Origin: Flavobacteriaceae bacterium
GTDB lineage: Bacteria > Bacteroidota > Bacteroidia > Flavobacteriales > Flavobacteriaceae
Direction of reading: 5' to 3'
Assembly (NCBI GenBank): GCA_028284005.1
Contig: JANQSO010000001.1
Coordinates: forward strand, 234,779-298,778
Length of the DNA stretch: 64,000 nucleotides
A program made the translations under genes and the position numbers. Positions within the stretch are counted from its first letter, which is position 1, and each line of letters starts with the position of its first letter. Below, one piece after another: positions 39,878 to 47,369 of this stretch. The notes below the pieces were generated by a model. The model was given only the letters and a program-made list of their open reading frames with translations. It was not told the origin of the DNA and did no database searches.

Positions 39878-39956
39878 AGTGCATTTAAAAGCACTAATTT
39901 ATGAAATTTTTGATTTTTACTATTGATCTATAGTAAAAAGTGCAATATAAAGCACT
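39878..39956. promoter_or_regulatory. Two operator-like palindromes upstream of the split HipA module
   Basis: Two 18-base sites, 39878-39895 and 39939-39956, each AGTGC-N8-GCACT, with 61 bases between their starts (close to six helical turns). The first sits next to the -33 element. Between them lies a perfect 10-base inverted repeat (39914-39923 / 39930-39939, TTTTTACTAT with its complement). The sites are probable HipB operators; the middle hairpin could instead end the upstream VanX-like transcript. Confidence 0.7.
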
Positions 39957-39968
39957 ATTTAAAGGATT

Positions 39969-40655
39969 TTATTTGTTTTGCAGTGTCTGTTTTATTTCTG
40001 AAAACTGAATATTCTGAATGCGATACCTTCTCCAGTCCTTATAATCAAAATGCCACCATTCATATTCATAAACAGTAAAACCGTGTTCTTCCATGATGTT
40101 CCTTAGCAGGTCCCTCATTTTTCGTTGTTCATCCGTGCCTCCCTTGTAATTGGGATAGGAACGCTCGGTCATCTCATCATACCCGCTTGTCATGGGAACT
40201 TGTTTCCCGGAAGCAATTTCATATAAGGTCAGGTCTATGGCACATCCTCTGTTGTGCCTTGAGCCATTTTTAGGATTAGCTACAAATTTTCTGTCTTCTT
40301 TCGGAGTGATATCCCAAAATGTTTTAGTGACGCTCCAGGGACGGTACCCGTCAAAGATCATCAATCCATAACCCAGCGGTTTCAGTTTTTTGTTTACTTC
40401 TACAAGAGCTTCGGCCGCGGGGCGTTGAAGAAATGCCCTTGCTTCGGTATAGACCGGCCTGCCCGCAAAATTATTGTTGGAAGCATACCTGATATCCAAT
40501 TTAAAAGTGGGGTCGAGTTGGATCAATTCTACCAGATCAGACTCTTTAAAATCACCGGTTTCACGTGGCGGGCCTACTTTGCAGCTGTACAGGAACAGCA
40601 GGCAAAAGAGTAGTAATGCCCGGCATAGTTCAATTCTTTTTTTAGTGTTTAACAT
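39969..40655 (-). CDS. D-alanyl-D-alanine dipeptidase (VanX/DdpX family), lipoprotein
   Basis: A 228-residue protein of the M15D peptidase family with a lipobox (LFLYSC). Zinc and catalytic residues are visible: SRHNRGCAIDLTL (His and Asp ligands, SxHxxGxAxD) and EYEWWHFDY (Glu catalytic, His ligand, ExxWH). The FDGYRPWSVTKTF stretch is the substrate-side loop. Such enzymes hydrolyse D-Ala-D-Ala dipeptide; in non-resistant bacteria they serve peptidoglycan recycling or nutrition. No vanA or vanH gene is nearby, so glycopeptide resistance is not implied. Confidence 0.88.
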   Translation of the reverse strand: MLNTKKRIELCRALLLFCLLFLYSCKVGPPRETGDFKESDLVELIQLDPTFKLDIRYASNNNFAGRPVYTEARAFLQRPAAEALVEVNKKLKPLGYGLMIFDGYRPWSVTKTFWDITPKEDRKFVANPKNGSRHNRGCAIDLTLYEIASGKQVPMTSGYDEMTERSYPNYKGGTDEQRKMRDLLRNIMEEHGFTVYEYEWWHFDYKDWRRYRIQNIQFSEIKQTLQNK

Positions 40656-40723
40656 ATAGAGTTTTTTGGCTAGCTCAAAAATTCCTTAAATGGTTATGGT
40701 ATAAAAGCTTTAGCAATAAACGG

Positions 40724-41092
40724 TCAATCTCCCGTGGGTTGTATGGCACTTGTCTCGACCATGAGCATTACCGTCTTCTTAGGTGCTCTGGGCCTGTGCA
40801 TTACCCCTTTTGAAATTGTTACTCCCTGATTTGGGTTTAATTCTATTGTTTCATCCTCCAGGTCGATGAGGAGTTGCCCCTCGAGAACAAAGAAGAATTC
40901 ATCATCATCGTCATGCTTATGCCAATGATATTCTCCTTCAACAATGCCAAGCCTTACAACACTGTCATTGACCTTTGTTAAGGTCTGGTTGAACCATTTG
41001 TCTTTACATTCCTGTACCATTTGTGGTATATCCATTCGTTCCAGGTGATCGAACTTAACATCCAGTTTGGTTACATAATCGTATTTTTTCAT
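40724..41092 (-). CDS. Cupin-domain protein
   Basis: A 122-residue single-domain cupin. Metal-binding motif 1 appears as EYHWHKHDDDDEFFFVLEG (in parts: HKHDDDDE, FVLEG) and motif 2 as GVMHRPRAPKKT. His, His, Glu and His ligands are therefore present. Function unknown; small cupins act as dioxygenases, isomerases or ligand sensors. A second 122-residue cupin of the same type lies a kilobase upstream, so a duplication is likely. Confidence 0.82.
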   Translation of the reverse strand: MKKYDYVTKLDVKFDHLERMDIPQMVQECKDKWFNQTLTKVNDSVVRLGIVEGEYHWHKHDDDDEFFFVLEGQLLIDLEDETIELNPNQGVTISKGVMHRPRAPKKTVMLMVETSAIQPTGD

Positions 41093-41125
41093 AGGTGTTT
41101 CTTTTACGGGTTAGCAGAAGGGTAC

Positions 41126-41425
41126 TTACGTTATTATTTCATAATGTTTCACCTCCTTATCATAACTAACCATTAATTGCTTTGCTTCCGGCGGAACAAC
41201 TGCTACAGTGGTGTTACTACCGGAAAACGCCCGGATAGATTCTATTGATTCCCACTCGGTAGTAATACAGAATTCAGTTCCTTTGTTAACTTTTCTGGAC
41301 ATAATACGGGCAACAATGAACCCGTCCAACTTCATCAATGATGGAAATGTTGAGTTCTTAAGGTGGTCGATATATTCCTTTTCAAGACCGGCCTTGACTA
41401 TCCCACTCCATTTTCTAAGTATCAT
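41126..41425 (-). CDS. Antibiotic biosynthesis monooxygenase (ABM) domain protein
   Basis: A 99-residue dimeric alpha-beta-barrel type protein: ILRKWSGIVKAGLEKEYIDHL, LDGFIVARIMSRKV and FCITTEWESIESIRAFSG are the family strands and helices. Members bind heme or small quinols, or simply act as sensors. The start overlaps the stop of the thioesterase gene by 4 bases (ATGA). Substrate unknown. Confidence 0.78.
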   Translation of the reverse strand: MILRKWSGIVKAGLEKEYIDHLKNSTFPSLMKLDGFIVARIMSRKVNKGTEFCITTEWESIESIRAFSGSNTTVAVVPPEAKQLMVSYDKEVKHYEIIT

Positions 41426-41823
41426 AATTCTTTTATTTTCTGATGTACAAATTCAGGCAAGGCAACCGATTTTCTTTTGATCGTATCTAAATGTACGGCC
41501 ACGATAGTGGTTTCGGCTACCAATTCCTCATGGTCGACATTGTACATAAAATGATGACACCTGACAACTTTAGGCCCTGCTATGGAAATTTCAGATTTTA
41601 CAAAAATATTATCACCGGCAACCACCTCCTTTTTATATAGAATGTGTTGTTCCAAAGCCGCCATCCCTCTGTTGTTTTTTCTGAAATATTCAGAAGTCAA
41701 GCCAACCAGGGCAAACGTATTGAAGTTTGACTGATCGAACTTTCCAACATAATATTGCACATTCATATGGCTAAAATGATCACAATGCCATGGATAAACA
41801 GTGCCTTGATAGGTTTTTTTCAT
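41422..41823 (-). CDS. 4HBT-family acyl-CoA thioesterase
   Basis: A 133-residue hot-dog-fold enzyme. The family signature is present as PWHCDHFSHMNVQYYVGKF in parts (Asp in HCDHFSHMN is the catalytic type residue), and MAALEQHILYKKEVVAGDNIF and VAVHLDTIKRKSVALPE follow. It likely hydrolyses an acyl-CoA thioester in the cytosol. Coupled to the downstream ABM-domain gene by a 4-base overlap and to the cupins by spacing, so the cluster may act on one aromatic or acyl compound; this is only context. Confidence 0.8.
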   Translation of the reverse strand: MKKTYQGTVYPWHCDHFSHMNVQYYVGKFDQSNFNTFALVGLTSEYFRKNNRGMAALEQHILYKKEVVAGDNIFVKSEISIAGPKVVRCHHFMYNVDHEELVAETTIVAVHLDTIKRKSVALPEFVHQKIKEL

Positions 41824-41844
41824 ACTACTTCTGATTTTATACAG

Positions 41845-42213
41845 TTAAATTCTTGAAAGTGTTTGACTATCTAGTGTAAATTTATTCTTCACGTTTCCAG
41901 TGTTTATGTTTCCGGCTGTCACAAACATCATAAGGTGAGCCTCTTGCTTTGCAATGGGCCTGTGCCAAACTCCTCTGGGTACTATGATGAATTCGCCTTC
42001 GTTCACTTCAATTTCTTTGTCTTTAAATTCTAAAATAATTGAACCTTTAATAACCAAAAACATTTCGTCTTCATTGTCATGCTTGTGCAACTCAAAGGTG
42101 TCACCTATTATTTTTACTAATCGAATATGTTGTCCGTTTAATTCGGCAACAATCCTGGGATTCCAGTGGTCACTTATTTGACCTAATTTTTCTAAGATGT
42201 TTACTTTATTCAT
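41845..42213 (-). CDS. Cupin-domain protein
   Basis: A 122-residue cupin with HKHDNEDEMFLVIKG (motif 1: His, His, Glu) and GVWHRPIAKQEAHLM (motif 2: His). Nearly the same length as the cupin further downstream and alignable with it. Function unknown. It is the first gene of a thioesterase/ABM/cupin group; the repeat copy at 42263-42322 lies just upstream of it. Confidence 0.82.
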   Translation of the reverse strand: MNKVNILEKLGQISDHWNPRIVAELNGQHIRLVKIIGDTFELHKHDNEDEMFLVIKGSIILEFKDKEIEVNEGEFIIVPRGVWHRPIAKQEAHLMMFVTAGNINTGNVKNKFTLDSQTLSRI

Positions 42214-42262
42214 AGGTTAAATATGCTTTTTTCTATTTGTTTTAACTTGAAAACTTGTGGCT

Positions 42263-42322
42263 AACGTATTTACGTATACGTTTCATTTGTACTAAGTTAA
42301 CAAAAAGGAGCGAAGTAATGAA
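42263..42322. repeat. Copy 1 of a 60-bp dispersed repeat
   Basis: Aligns over about 60 bases, with one gap, to 43723-43781; the most conserved core is ATTTGTAC-T/G-AAGTTAACAAAAAGG. The shared AACGT opening and GTTAAC core are also reminiscent of the boundary element at 48767 (AACGTGTTCGTGTATGG). It lies between the cupin gene and the YihY gene. Confidence 0.72.
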
Positions 42323-42344
42323 CTGTATACTTTATTGCGACGAA

Positions 42345-43211
42345 TTAATTTTCAACTTCTATATGTTCAACCTTTACGGCATTGTTGGTAGGTACAATTT
42401 CCAATCCTAATGTATCACTAAGGACCTTGACAAATGATGCTCCTAAAAAAATAATTTGAGAAGTGTAATAGACCCAAAGCATTATTAAGGCAAGGACACT
42501 TGCAGAACCAAAGGTGGATGTTAAATGACTATGCCCTATATACATTCCAATAGCTATTTTCCCGATCATAAATAAAAAGGAAGTGAACAGGCCCCCAAGC
42601 AATGCCGGTTTCCAGTATACTTTTGCATCCCCGAGAAATTTGAACATCAAGGCAAAAACCAGTGCAATAACAGCAAAGGAGATAAGGTGCTCATAGATAT
42701 AGGATAGTCTGTAATCACTGTGAATTGTAGCTGAATGTTTGATCAATACACTATGTGCCGTCGTACTGATCAAAATGATAAAGAAGAGCAAAACCAAAAT
42801 AGAAATGGAAGAGATATGCTTTGTAAGGTATCTTACAATACTGTTTTTAGGTTTTGCCTTAATGTTCCAGATACTATTGAAGGAGTTGTGTATTTGATTG
42901 AACATACCTGAAGCACTAAACAGTAGTGTTACGAACCCGATAACGGAAGTTATGATACTGTTATGCTGACTGTGTTGATTTTTAATAATATCCTGAATTT
43001 GTAGGGCGGCATCATTTCCCAAGATATCTTTTAATTGCGAATAGATCTCTCCCGAAACCGCTTGTTTGCCAAAGAGGATCCCCAAAAGGGAAGTTATAAT
43101 GATGATCATGGGGAGCAGTGAAAAAACCGTATAATACGCCATTGAGGCTCCCTTCTGAAAGGTATTGCTGTTAAAAAAGTGCTGAAACGTATGTTTAAAG
43201 AGTTGAAGCAT
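42345..43211 (-). CDS. YihY/BrkB family inner-membrane protein
   Basis: A 288-residue protein with about six membrane segments in the YihY/UPF0761 pattern: NSNTFQKGASMAYYTVFSLLPMIIII at the start, GNDAALQIQDIIKNQ, and a FTSFLFMIGKIAIGMYIGHS region near the end, then ALIMLWVYYTSQIIFLGASFVK. The family is implicated in stress or metabolite transport, with no settled substrate (the RNase BN annotation is outdated). It is followed at the start side by an SRPBCC gene 22 bases upstream. Confidence 0.85.
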   Translation of the reverse strand: MLQLFKHTFQHFFNSNTFQKGASMAYYTVFSLLPMIIIITSLLGILFGKQAVSGEIYSQLKDILGNDAALQIQDIIKNQHSQHNSIITSVIGFVTLLFSASGMFNQIHNSFNSIWNIKAKPKNSIVRYLTKHISSISILVLLFFIILISTTAHSVLIKHSATIHSDYRLSYIYEHLISFAVIALVFALMFKFLGDAKVYWKPALLGGLFTSFLFMIGKIAIGMYIGHSHLTSTFGSASVLALIMLWVYYTSQIIFLGASFVKVLSDTLGLEIVPTNNAVKVEHIEVEN

Positions 43212-43233
43212 TTTAAGCAGTTTTTACCCTGGT

Positions 43234-43680
43234 TTATTTCAAGTTTTTCTCCTCCAGGTATTCTTTAAGACTTTCTTTGATGAAATAGTTCCACCCTGCT
43301 ACACCACTTTCTCTTTTAAATTCGGGGATATTGTCCGGAAATTTTTCAACCACTGTGAAGGTTAACCTTAATTTTGTTTGATGCCCTTCCTCTGTTAGTT
43401 CAAAAAGCGAAACCCCACTGCCAGGGTAGCCTTCAAACCTCCATTCGTAAGCTATTATCTTCATTGGAACTACTTCTGTTAATTTCCATAAGTGTAGAAA
43501 TATCCTATCTTCAATCTGAACGGAAAATTGTGTTTTGAACCCCACCACAGGTTCAAAAGAGGAAATGTCAGGAAAAAACCATTGTGTCATTTCGTCAAGT
43601 ACGGTTATTGCATTCCATACATTTTTTACAGAAGCATCAAAAATTTGGTCTACAATAATGGGTTTGTATGAATCCTTCAT
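43234..43680 (-). CDS. SRPBCC (AHSA1-like START fold) protein
   Basis: A 148-residue protein with the AHSA1 helix-grip fold: IFDASVKNVWNAITVLDEMTQWFFPD, then IAYEWRFEGYPGSGVSLFELTEEGHQTKLRL (in parts), and GVAGWNYFIKESLKEYL at the end. Family members bind lipids or hydrophobic ligands or act with Hsp90-type chaperones; here the role is unknown. It is followed by yihY, likely on one transcript. Confidence 0.82.
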   Translation of the reverse strand: MKDSYKPIIVDQIFDASVKNVWNAITVLDEMTQWFFPDISSFEPVVGFKTQFSVQIEDRIFLHLWKLTEVVPMKIIAYEWRFEGYPGSGVSLFELTEEGHQTKLRLTFTVVEKFPDNIPEFKRESGVAGWNYFIKESLKEYLEEKNLK

Positions 43681-43722
43681 AAGGTGTTCGTTTTAAAGAC
43701 ATGCGTTTTCAGAATAAAGAAA

Positions 43723-43781
43723 AACGTATTTGTGTATGGTTCTATTTGTACGAAGTTAACAAAAAGGAGCAAAGCAATGGA
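43723..43781. repeat. Copy 2 of a 60-bp dispersed repeat
   Basis: Begins AACGTATTTGTGTATGG and continues with a tract nearly identical to 42263-42322. The first 17 bases also match the left end of the 48767 boundary element (AACGTGTTCGTGTATGG). Located in the 197-base gap before the metalloprotease-type gene. Confidence 0.75.
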
Positions 43782-43877
43782 TGATTTTATATAACCTTTG
43801 CGTGTGGGCTAATTTTTTTATATTTTAGAATGCCTTTAGCCTTTTAGATTTTTAAGACTCCCCTTAAAATCATACGG

Positions 43878-45416
43878 ATGCATACTCATATCAAAAAGGT
43901 GGAAAAAAAGGGAGCTTCACAATTTCCGGGAGAAAAAAAACAGCAGAACCTTCAGGGTGCTGCTACTTTTTCATTTACAGATAACAGGCCGGAAGCTATT
44001 ACCCAAAGAAAATTACAAGAGCAAGCAAATAACAGCCCCCGGGTCAGGAATGTTCTGCAATTACAGGCCAAAGCAAATGCAGGAAATGACCTTAATGGGT
44101 TTTCCAATGCCAATCTCCCCATACAATTAAAATTGGACGGGGGGCTTATTCCTGTGCCGGACTCTGTGTATGACCCCATGGGCGAAGAAACAAATGCGGA
44201 AAAGGAATGGAGGTACTGGAGGGAAGAGATCTTTAAGTATAATGATCTGGAAAGAGCATTGAAAAAGGATTACTTATTGGCTAAGCGGCATGGGACCCTT
44301 GAAGCAAACCGAAAAGACCTTCAAACACGTAACAATGTATTGATCAAAAAGTTGGCAGCTTTTGAGCGGCGGCTCAACCTGTGGTTTTCGCGAACTCCGG
44401 ATTCCATGAATAATAAAGAGATGCTAAAACTGGTCGAACAGGTACAGCAGGACCATCAGGAAGCGATCACGATATTGAATGAATTGTACAGAAGTGATGA
44501 CGAACCTTCAACATGGGAAGATTTTGGGGTAAGTGTAGGAGAGCATGAAAGAACACTTAGCTGGTATTGGGACCAGCTGCGGGATGGCAGCGGACTGCTA
44601 AAGATAGATACCGGCGAGGCAGAATCATCCATAAAAGCCAGTTTCCCTCCCCAGATCATGGCGATGTATGCAAGGTTGTTATCGGTTCCTTCCGGACGTG
44701 TTCTATTGCATGAGATCCTTACAAATGAGCACAGGCACACTATTACAATTACGCCAAGGCATCCTGGTGAATATAGAGGAGGGCCGGCCTATGCCCTTCC
44801 GCACGATTCGGCAGCAGCCAGTCGTGAAAGTGAAGGGAGTGCTTCAAACGTTATGGTGGGGGCTCATATGAAAGATACCGAATTGATCGCCTATGACGAG
44901 GATAAGAACAAAATCCTGGAACCCGCCTGGGTTGTTTTGGGGCACGAATTAATTCATGCGTTGCATATAGCGAGGGGAGAAATGTCCGAAGGCTATTCGG
45001 AGGATGATGAATATTTTGCTAAAAAAGAAGGTAAGGGTAGTATAGATAAGCTTTCTTCGGTATGGGATGACAAAGAAGAAGAACTGACCATTGATAAATT
45101 ATCTGATGAACAAGTTGTTGCTATTGTTAAATCGAAACCGAGAATTAGAGAAGAGGTGGGGCAATTGATCTTAATTGAAGAACAGAATCCTTTTAGAGAG
45201 GAAATTACCATGGAAGATCAAATTGCAATAGCCCGCAAGGTAGTTTCCAAGTACTATGTAACTGAGAATGACCTTAGGGAGCAAGTGTCATTAGCACACC
45301 GTAAGGACCACTCCGGGGAATGGATCTATGATAAACAACAACTGGAGCAACTTAAGCGGCACGGCCCTATCAAAATTGCACCACCGGTCGATAAATCCGG
45401 GTATACATCTCTTTAA
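43878..45416 (+). CDS. Putative secreted effector: shared N-terminal leader plus M91/NleD-like zinc protease domain
   Basis: A 512-residue protein. Residues about 30-67 form a leader (FTDNRPEAITQRKLQ, NSPRVRNVLQLQAKAN) common at the start of Bacteroidota proteins that carry eCIS-core (DUF4157) or toxin domains; no classical signal peptide is present. Residues 100-240 are helical. The C-terminal part has a zinc-protease motif HELIH at 356-360 (in GHELIHALHIARGE), and a downstream KEEELTIDKL near residue 400 fits the third ligand of the M91/NleD family of effector proteases. Residues 400-512 continue helical. No adjacent injection machinery is visible. The opposite-strand neighbour has the same leader. 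Role as a toxin is inferred. Confidence 0.72.
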   Translation: MHTHIKKVEKKGASQFPGEKKQQNLQGAATFSFTDNRPEAITQRKLQEQANNSPRVRNVLQLQAKANAGNDLNGFSNANLPIQLKLDGGLIPVPDSVYDPMGEETNAEKEWRYWREEIFKYNDLERALKKDYLLAKRHGTLEANRKDLQTRNNVLIKKLAAFERRLNLWFSRTPDSMNNKEMLKLVEQVQQDHQEAITILNELYRSDDEPSTWEDFGVSVGEHERTLSWYWDQLRDGSGLLKIDTGEAESSIKASFPPQIMAMYARLLSVPSGRVLLHEILTNEHRHTITITPRHPGEYRGGPAYALPHDSAAASRESEGSASNVMVGAHMKDTELIAYDEDKNKILEPAWVVLGHELIHALHIARGEMSEGYSEDDEYFAKKEGKGSIDKLSSVWDDKEEELTIDKLSDEQVVAIVKSKPRIREEVGQLILIEEQNPFREEITMEDQIAIARKVVSKYYVTENDLREQVSLAHRKDHSGEWIYDKQQLEQLKRHGPIKIAPPVDKSGYTSL

Positions 45417-45573
45417 TGGTATTGAAAGGGGATGGCCGTATACCTTTTGTTTCTGTATATGCACTTCACACCCTACCACTACCAAAAAGGCAGTTATTAT
45501 CAAATTAGATTATATACTTAAAGGGGGAGAGTTGTAAATATAAAAATTAATTCTGTATTCAAGACCTTGCTTA

Positions 45574-46740
45574 TTATTTAGGTTCAAAATAGTTGAACTT
45601 CCTTAAAGGCAATATGCCGCCGCCCAGATCATCGGTAGGGGCAATAAGCGTTTGCGAAGCACGCTCCGGAGTAGTAGAGTAGTGCCCGGTATCATTGTTC
45701 CAGTACAGCAACTTGCCTTTGTGAAAATAAACGGTTCCGGCATATATGACCGGTCTGTTATTTGTCAAGGTAGAATGCCCTCCTTTTCCTATAAGTACCT
45801 CTGTAGGTTTACTTGGCAAGATAGCAAACTGGTACTGGCCGTCTGCCAGGGAGGCTTCATAAGATTTTGGAAGTATGCCGTGTTCTTCTCCTATTATTTT
45901 TTTGGAATAGGTGGTTGGAAAAGCATAGTAGGGCCCGGCAGAACTATGCGCGAACAGGGCACAGACCACATTGGGTGGTTGGTGCATGGTTGTGGTGTGG
46001 TCAAACAACTCAAGCGAACGTCCTCCTTCAAAAAAAGAAGCTATTTCACTTTCCAATTTCTCAATTGCTAGTTCAAGGGGTCTGTTTTCTCCTTTTAATC
46101 TGGCTTTGTAAAAATGTATCTTTCGCACCAGGTCATGGATACCTTTACCTCTTTCGGGCCGTTTAACAAGTTTCGGGTCACGAAGTGTATCGGGAGAGAG
46201 GAGAATACGGGCTTGTTTCAGTAGTTTGTATACCTCGGCTTCAGGAGAGGTATCATGATCTGTAAATTCTTTGGGTTGCTCATGGCCTTTAATCTCTTCC
46301 CCGGAGAAGGACCCCAGATTCTGGTCGTATGTAACCCCGGGCCTTTTGTACCTTTCAAAAACTTCACTATACCTGGGATTATTGGGATTGGGATATGTAT
46401 CCCTGTCATCTTTGGTTTCTTTGGAAATGACCCAAAGACTCATGGGTTTTGATTTTTTTTCTTCATTCCAGTCTTTTTCAAGGTCCCAGCCTTTCCCGGG
46501 ATAGATCCATTTGGTTCGTTGTATGGTCAATGAACTGCTATTGGCCATCTTCTGCGTTGACTGCAGCTTATTCACCCTGGGACTATCATGAATTACCCCC
46601 TGAAGCTTTCTTTGTACAATGGCCTCGGGACGATGATCCGTATACTGAAAAAGAGACTCTTTGTCACCTCGGTTTTGAGGAGTCTCAGGGGTAACAGATT
46701 TCTTTTTGTCCGGAGGTGTCTTCTCTACATGCATTACCAT
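45574..46740 (-). CDS. Putative secreted effector: shared N-terminal leader plus C-terminal GHS/GHY polymorphic-toxin-like domain
   Basis: A 388-residue protein, convergent with the metalloprotease-type gene. Residues 31-67 (YTDHRPEAIVQRKLQ, DSPRVNKLQSTQK) match its neighbour's leader. The middle is charged and helical, with no signal peptide. Residues about 317-362 hold a motif GGHSTLTNNRPVIYAGTV ... LLYWNNDTGHYSTTP (in parts), as seen at the C-termini of diverse bacterial toxin-like proteins. The catalytic activity is not assigned. No adjacent immunity-type gene is obvious, consistent with an injected cargo or an orphan. The leader match is by eye. Confidence 0.68.
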   Translation of the reverse strand: MVMHVEKTPPDKKKSVTPETPQNRGDKESLFQYTDHRPEAIVQRKLQGVIHDSPRVNKLQSTQKMANSSSLTIQRTKWIYPGKGWDLEKDWNEEKKSKPMSLWVISKETKDDRDTYPNPNNPRYSEVFERYKRPGVTYDQNLGSFSGEEIKGHEQPKEFTDHDTSPEAEVYKLLKQARILLSPDTLRDPKLVKRPERGKGIHDLVRKIHFYKARLKGENRPLELAIEKLESEIASFFEGGRSLELFDHTTTMHQPPNVVCALFAHSSAGPYYAFPTTYSKKIIGEEHGILPKSYEASLADGQYQFAILPSKPTEVLIGKGGHSTLTNNRPVIYAGTVYFHKGKLLYWNNDTGHYSTTPERASQTLIAPTDDLGGGILPLRKFNYFEPK

Positions 46741-46889
46741 AATTATTTTTATTACGTATAAAATAACCGGATATCATGTACTAAGGGAGAACCCTAAAGA
46801 TAGAAATTAATTCTCAAAATCTTACTGTTGCAAATATTTCTTGATTACCGGGAGAAAATTTGGTAAATGCTTAAACCGGGAATAGTATT

Positions 46890-47267
46890 CTAGTCAAGGA
46901 CCTTCGCATTAGTTTGTATCTTCCGATAGAACCAATACGATATGGCCAGTAGGACAAGTGGAACAGCGGGCCAAAAAGCGCCTCCGTCACCGGCATTTAA
47001 ATGCGCAATGATCGCCAAAACCAGATCAATGGCAAATCCCAAATAGGCCAGTTTTTTAAGCAGGGCGTTTTTAATGAGCCATATGGCAATGATACCCAAC
47101 AGTTTTGCAATTGCTAAGGGGTATATGATCTGGGTAGGAACTCTTAAACTGATGAACATTTCATGCACCATCTCGTATTGAACGAAATACATTGTGGCTC
47201 CCATAAGGATGATCAAACTGAATAATCCCGTTGCCACACTATAAATTATTAGATCTCTTTTTTTCAT
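46890..47267 (-). CDS. DoxX-like family membrane protein
   Basis: A 125-residue protein with four apolar segments (about 8-28, 44-66, 70-90, 95-115) and the DoxX-like landmarks RVPTQIIYPLAIAKLLGIIAIW and AYLGFAIDLVLAIIAHL. Function unknown; the family is linked with redox or thiol stress in some bacteria. It is divergently transcribed from an HxlR-family gene across a 100-base gap, a common pairing in which the regulator controls the membrane protein. Confidence 0.82.
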   Translation of the reverse strand: MKKRDLIIYSVATGLFSLIILMGATMYFVQYEMVHEMFISLRVPTQIIYPLAIAKLLGIIAIWLIKNALLKKLAYLGFAIDLVLAIIAHLNAGDGGAFWPAVPLVLLAISYWFYRKIQTNAKVLD

Positions 47268-47329
47268 CTTACAATTTGTTTACGGTTTTGTTTGGCAAAC
47301 ATAACTTAATTAGTTTATTTTGTAAAGCG

Positions 47330-47369
47330 ACTATATAAAATATAGTGGTATCCAAAAGTATAGTGATAT
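47330..47369. promoter_or_regulatory. Operator-like repeats between the DoxX and HxlR genes
   Basis: A perfect inverted repeat ACTATAT-AAA-ATATAGT (47330-47346), followed by direct repeats TATAGTGGTAT (47341-47351) and TATAGTGATAT (47359-47369), 18 bases apart. The last overlaps the HxlR start codon at 47368. Layout suggests autoregulation by the HxlR protein. Confidence 0.55.

Noticed and set aside
39969..40655. Glycopeptide (vancomycin) resistance cluster
   Set aside because: Only a VanX/DdpX-type dipeptidase is present; no vanH, vanA-type ligase or vanS/vanR lies nearby, and ddl is the ordinary type.
45328..45537. Plus-strand frame overlapping the 3' end of the metalloprotease-type gene as a possible immunity gene
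   Set aside because: Mostly a shifted frame of the effector gene, with no recognisable protein features.
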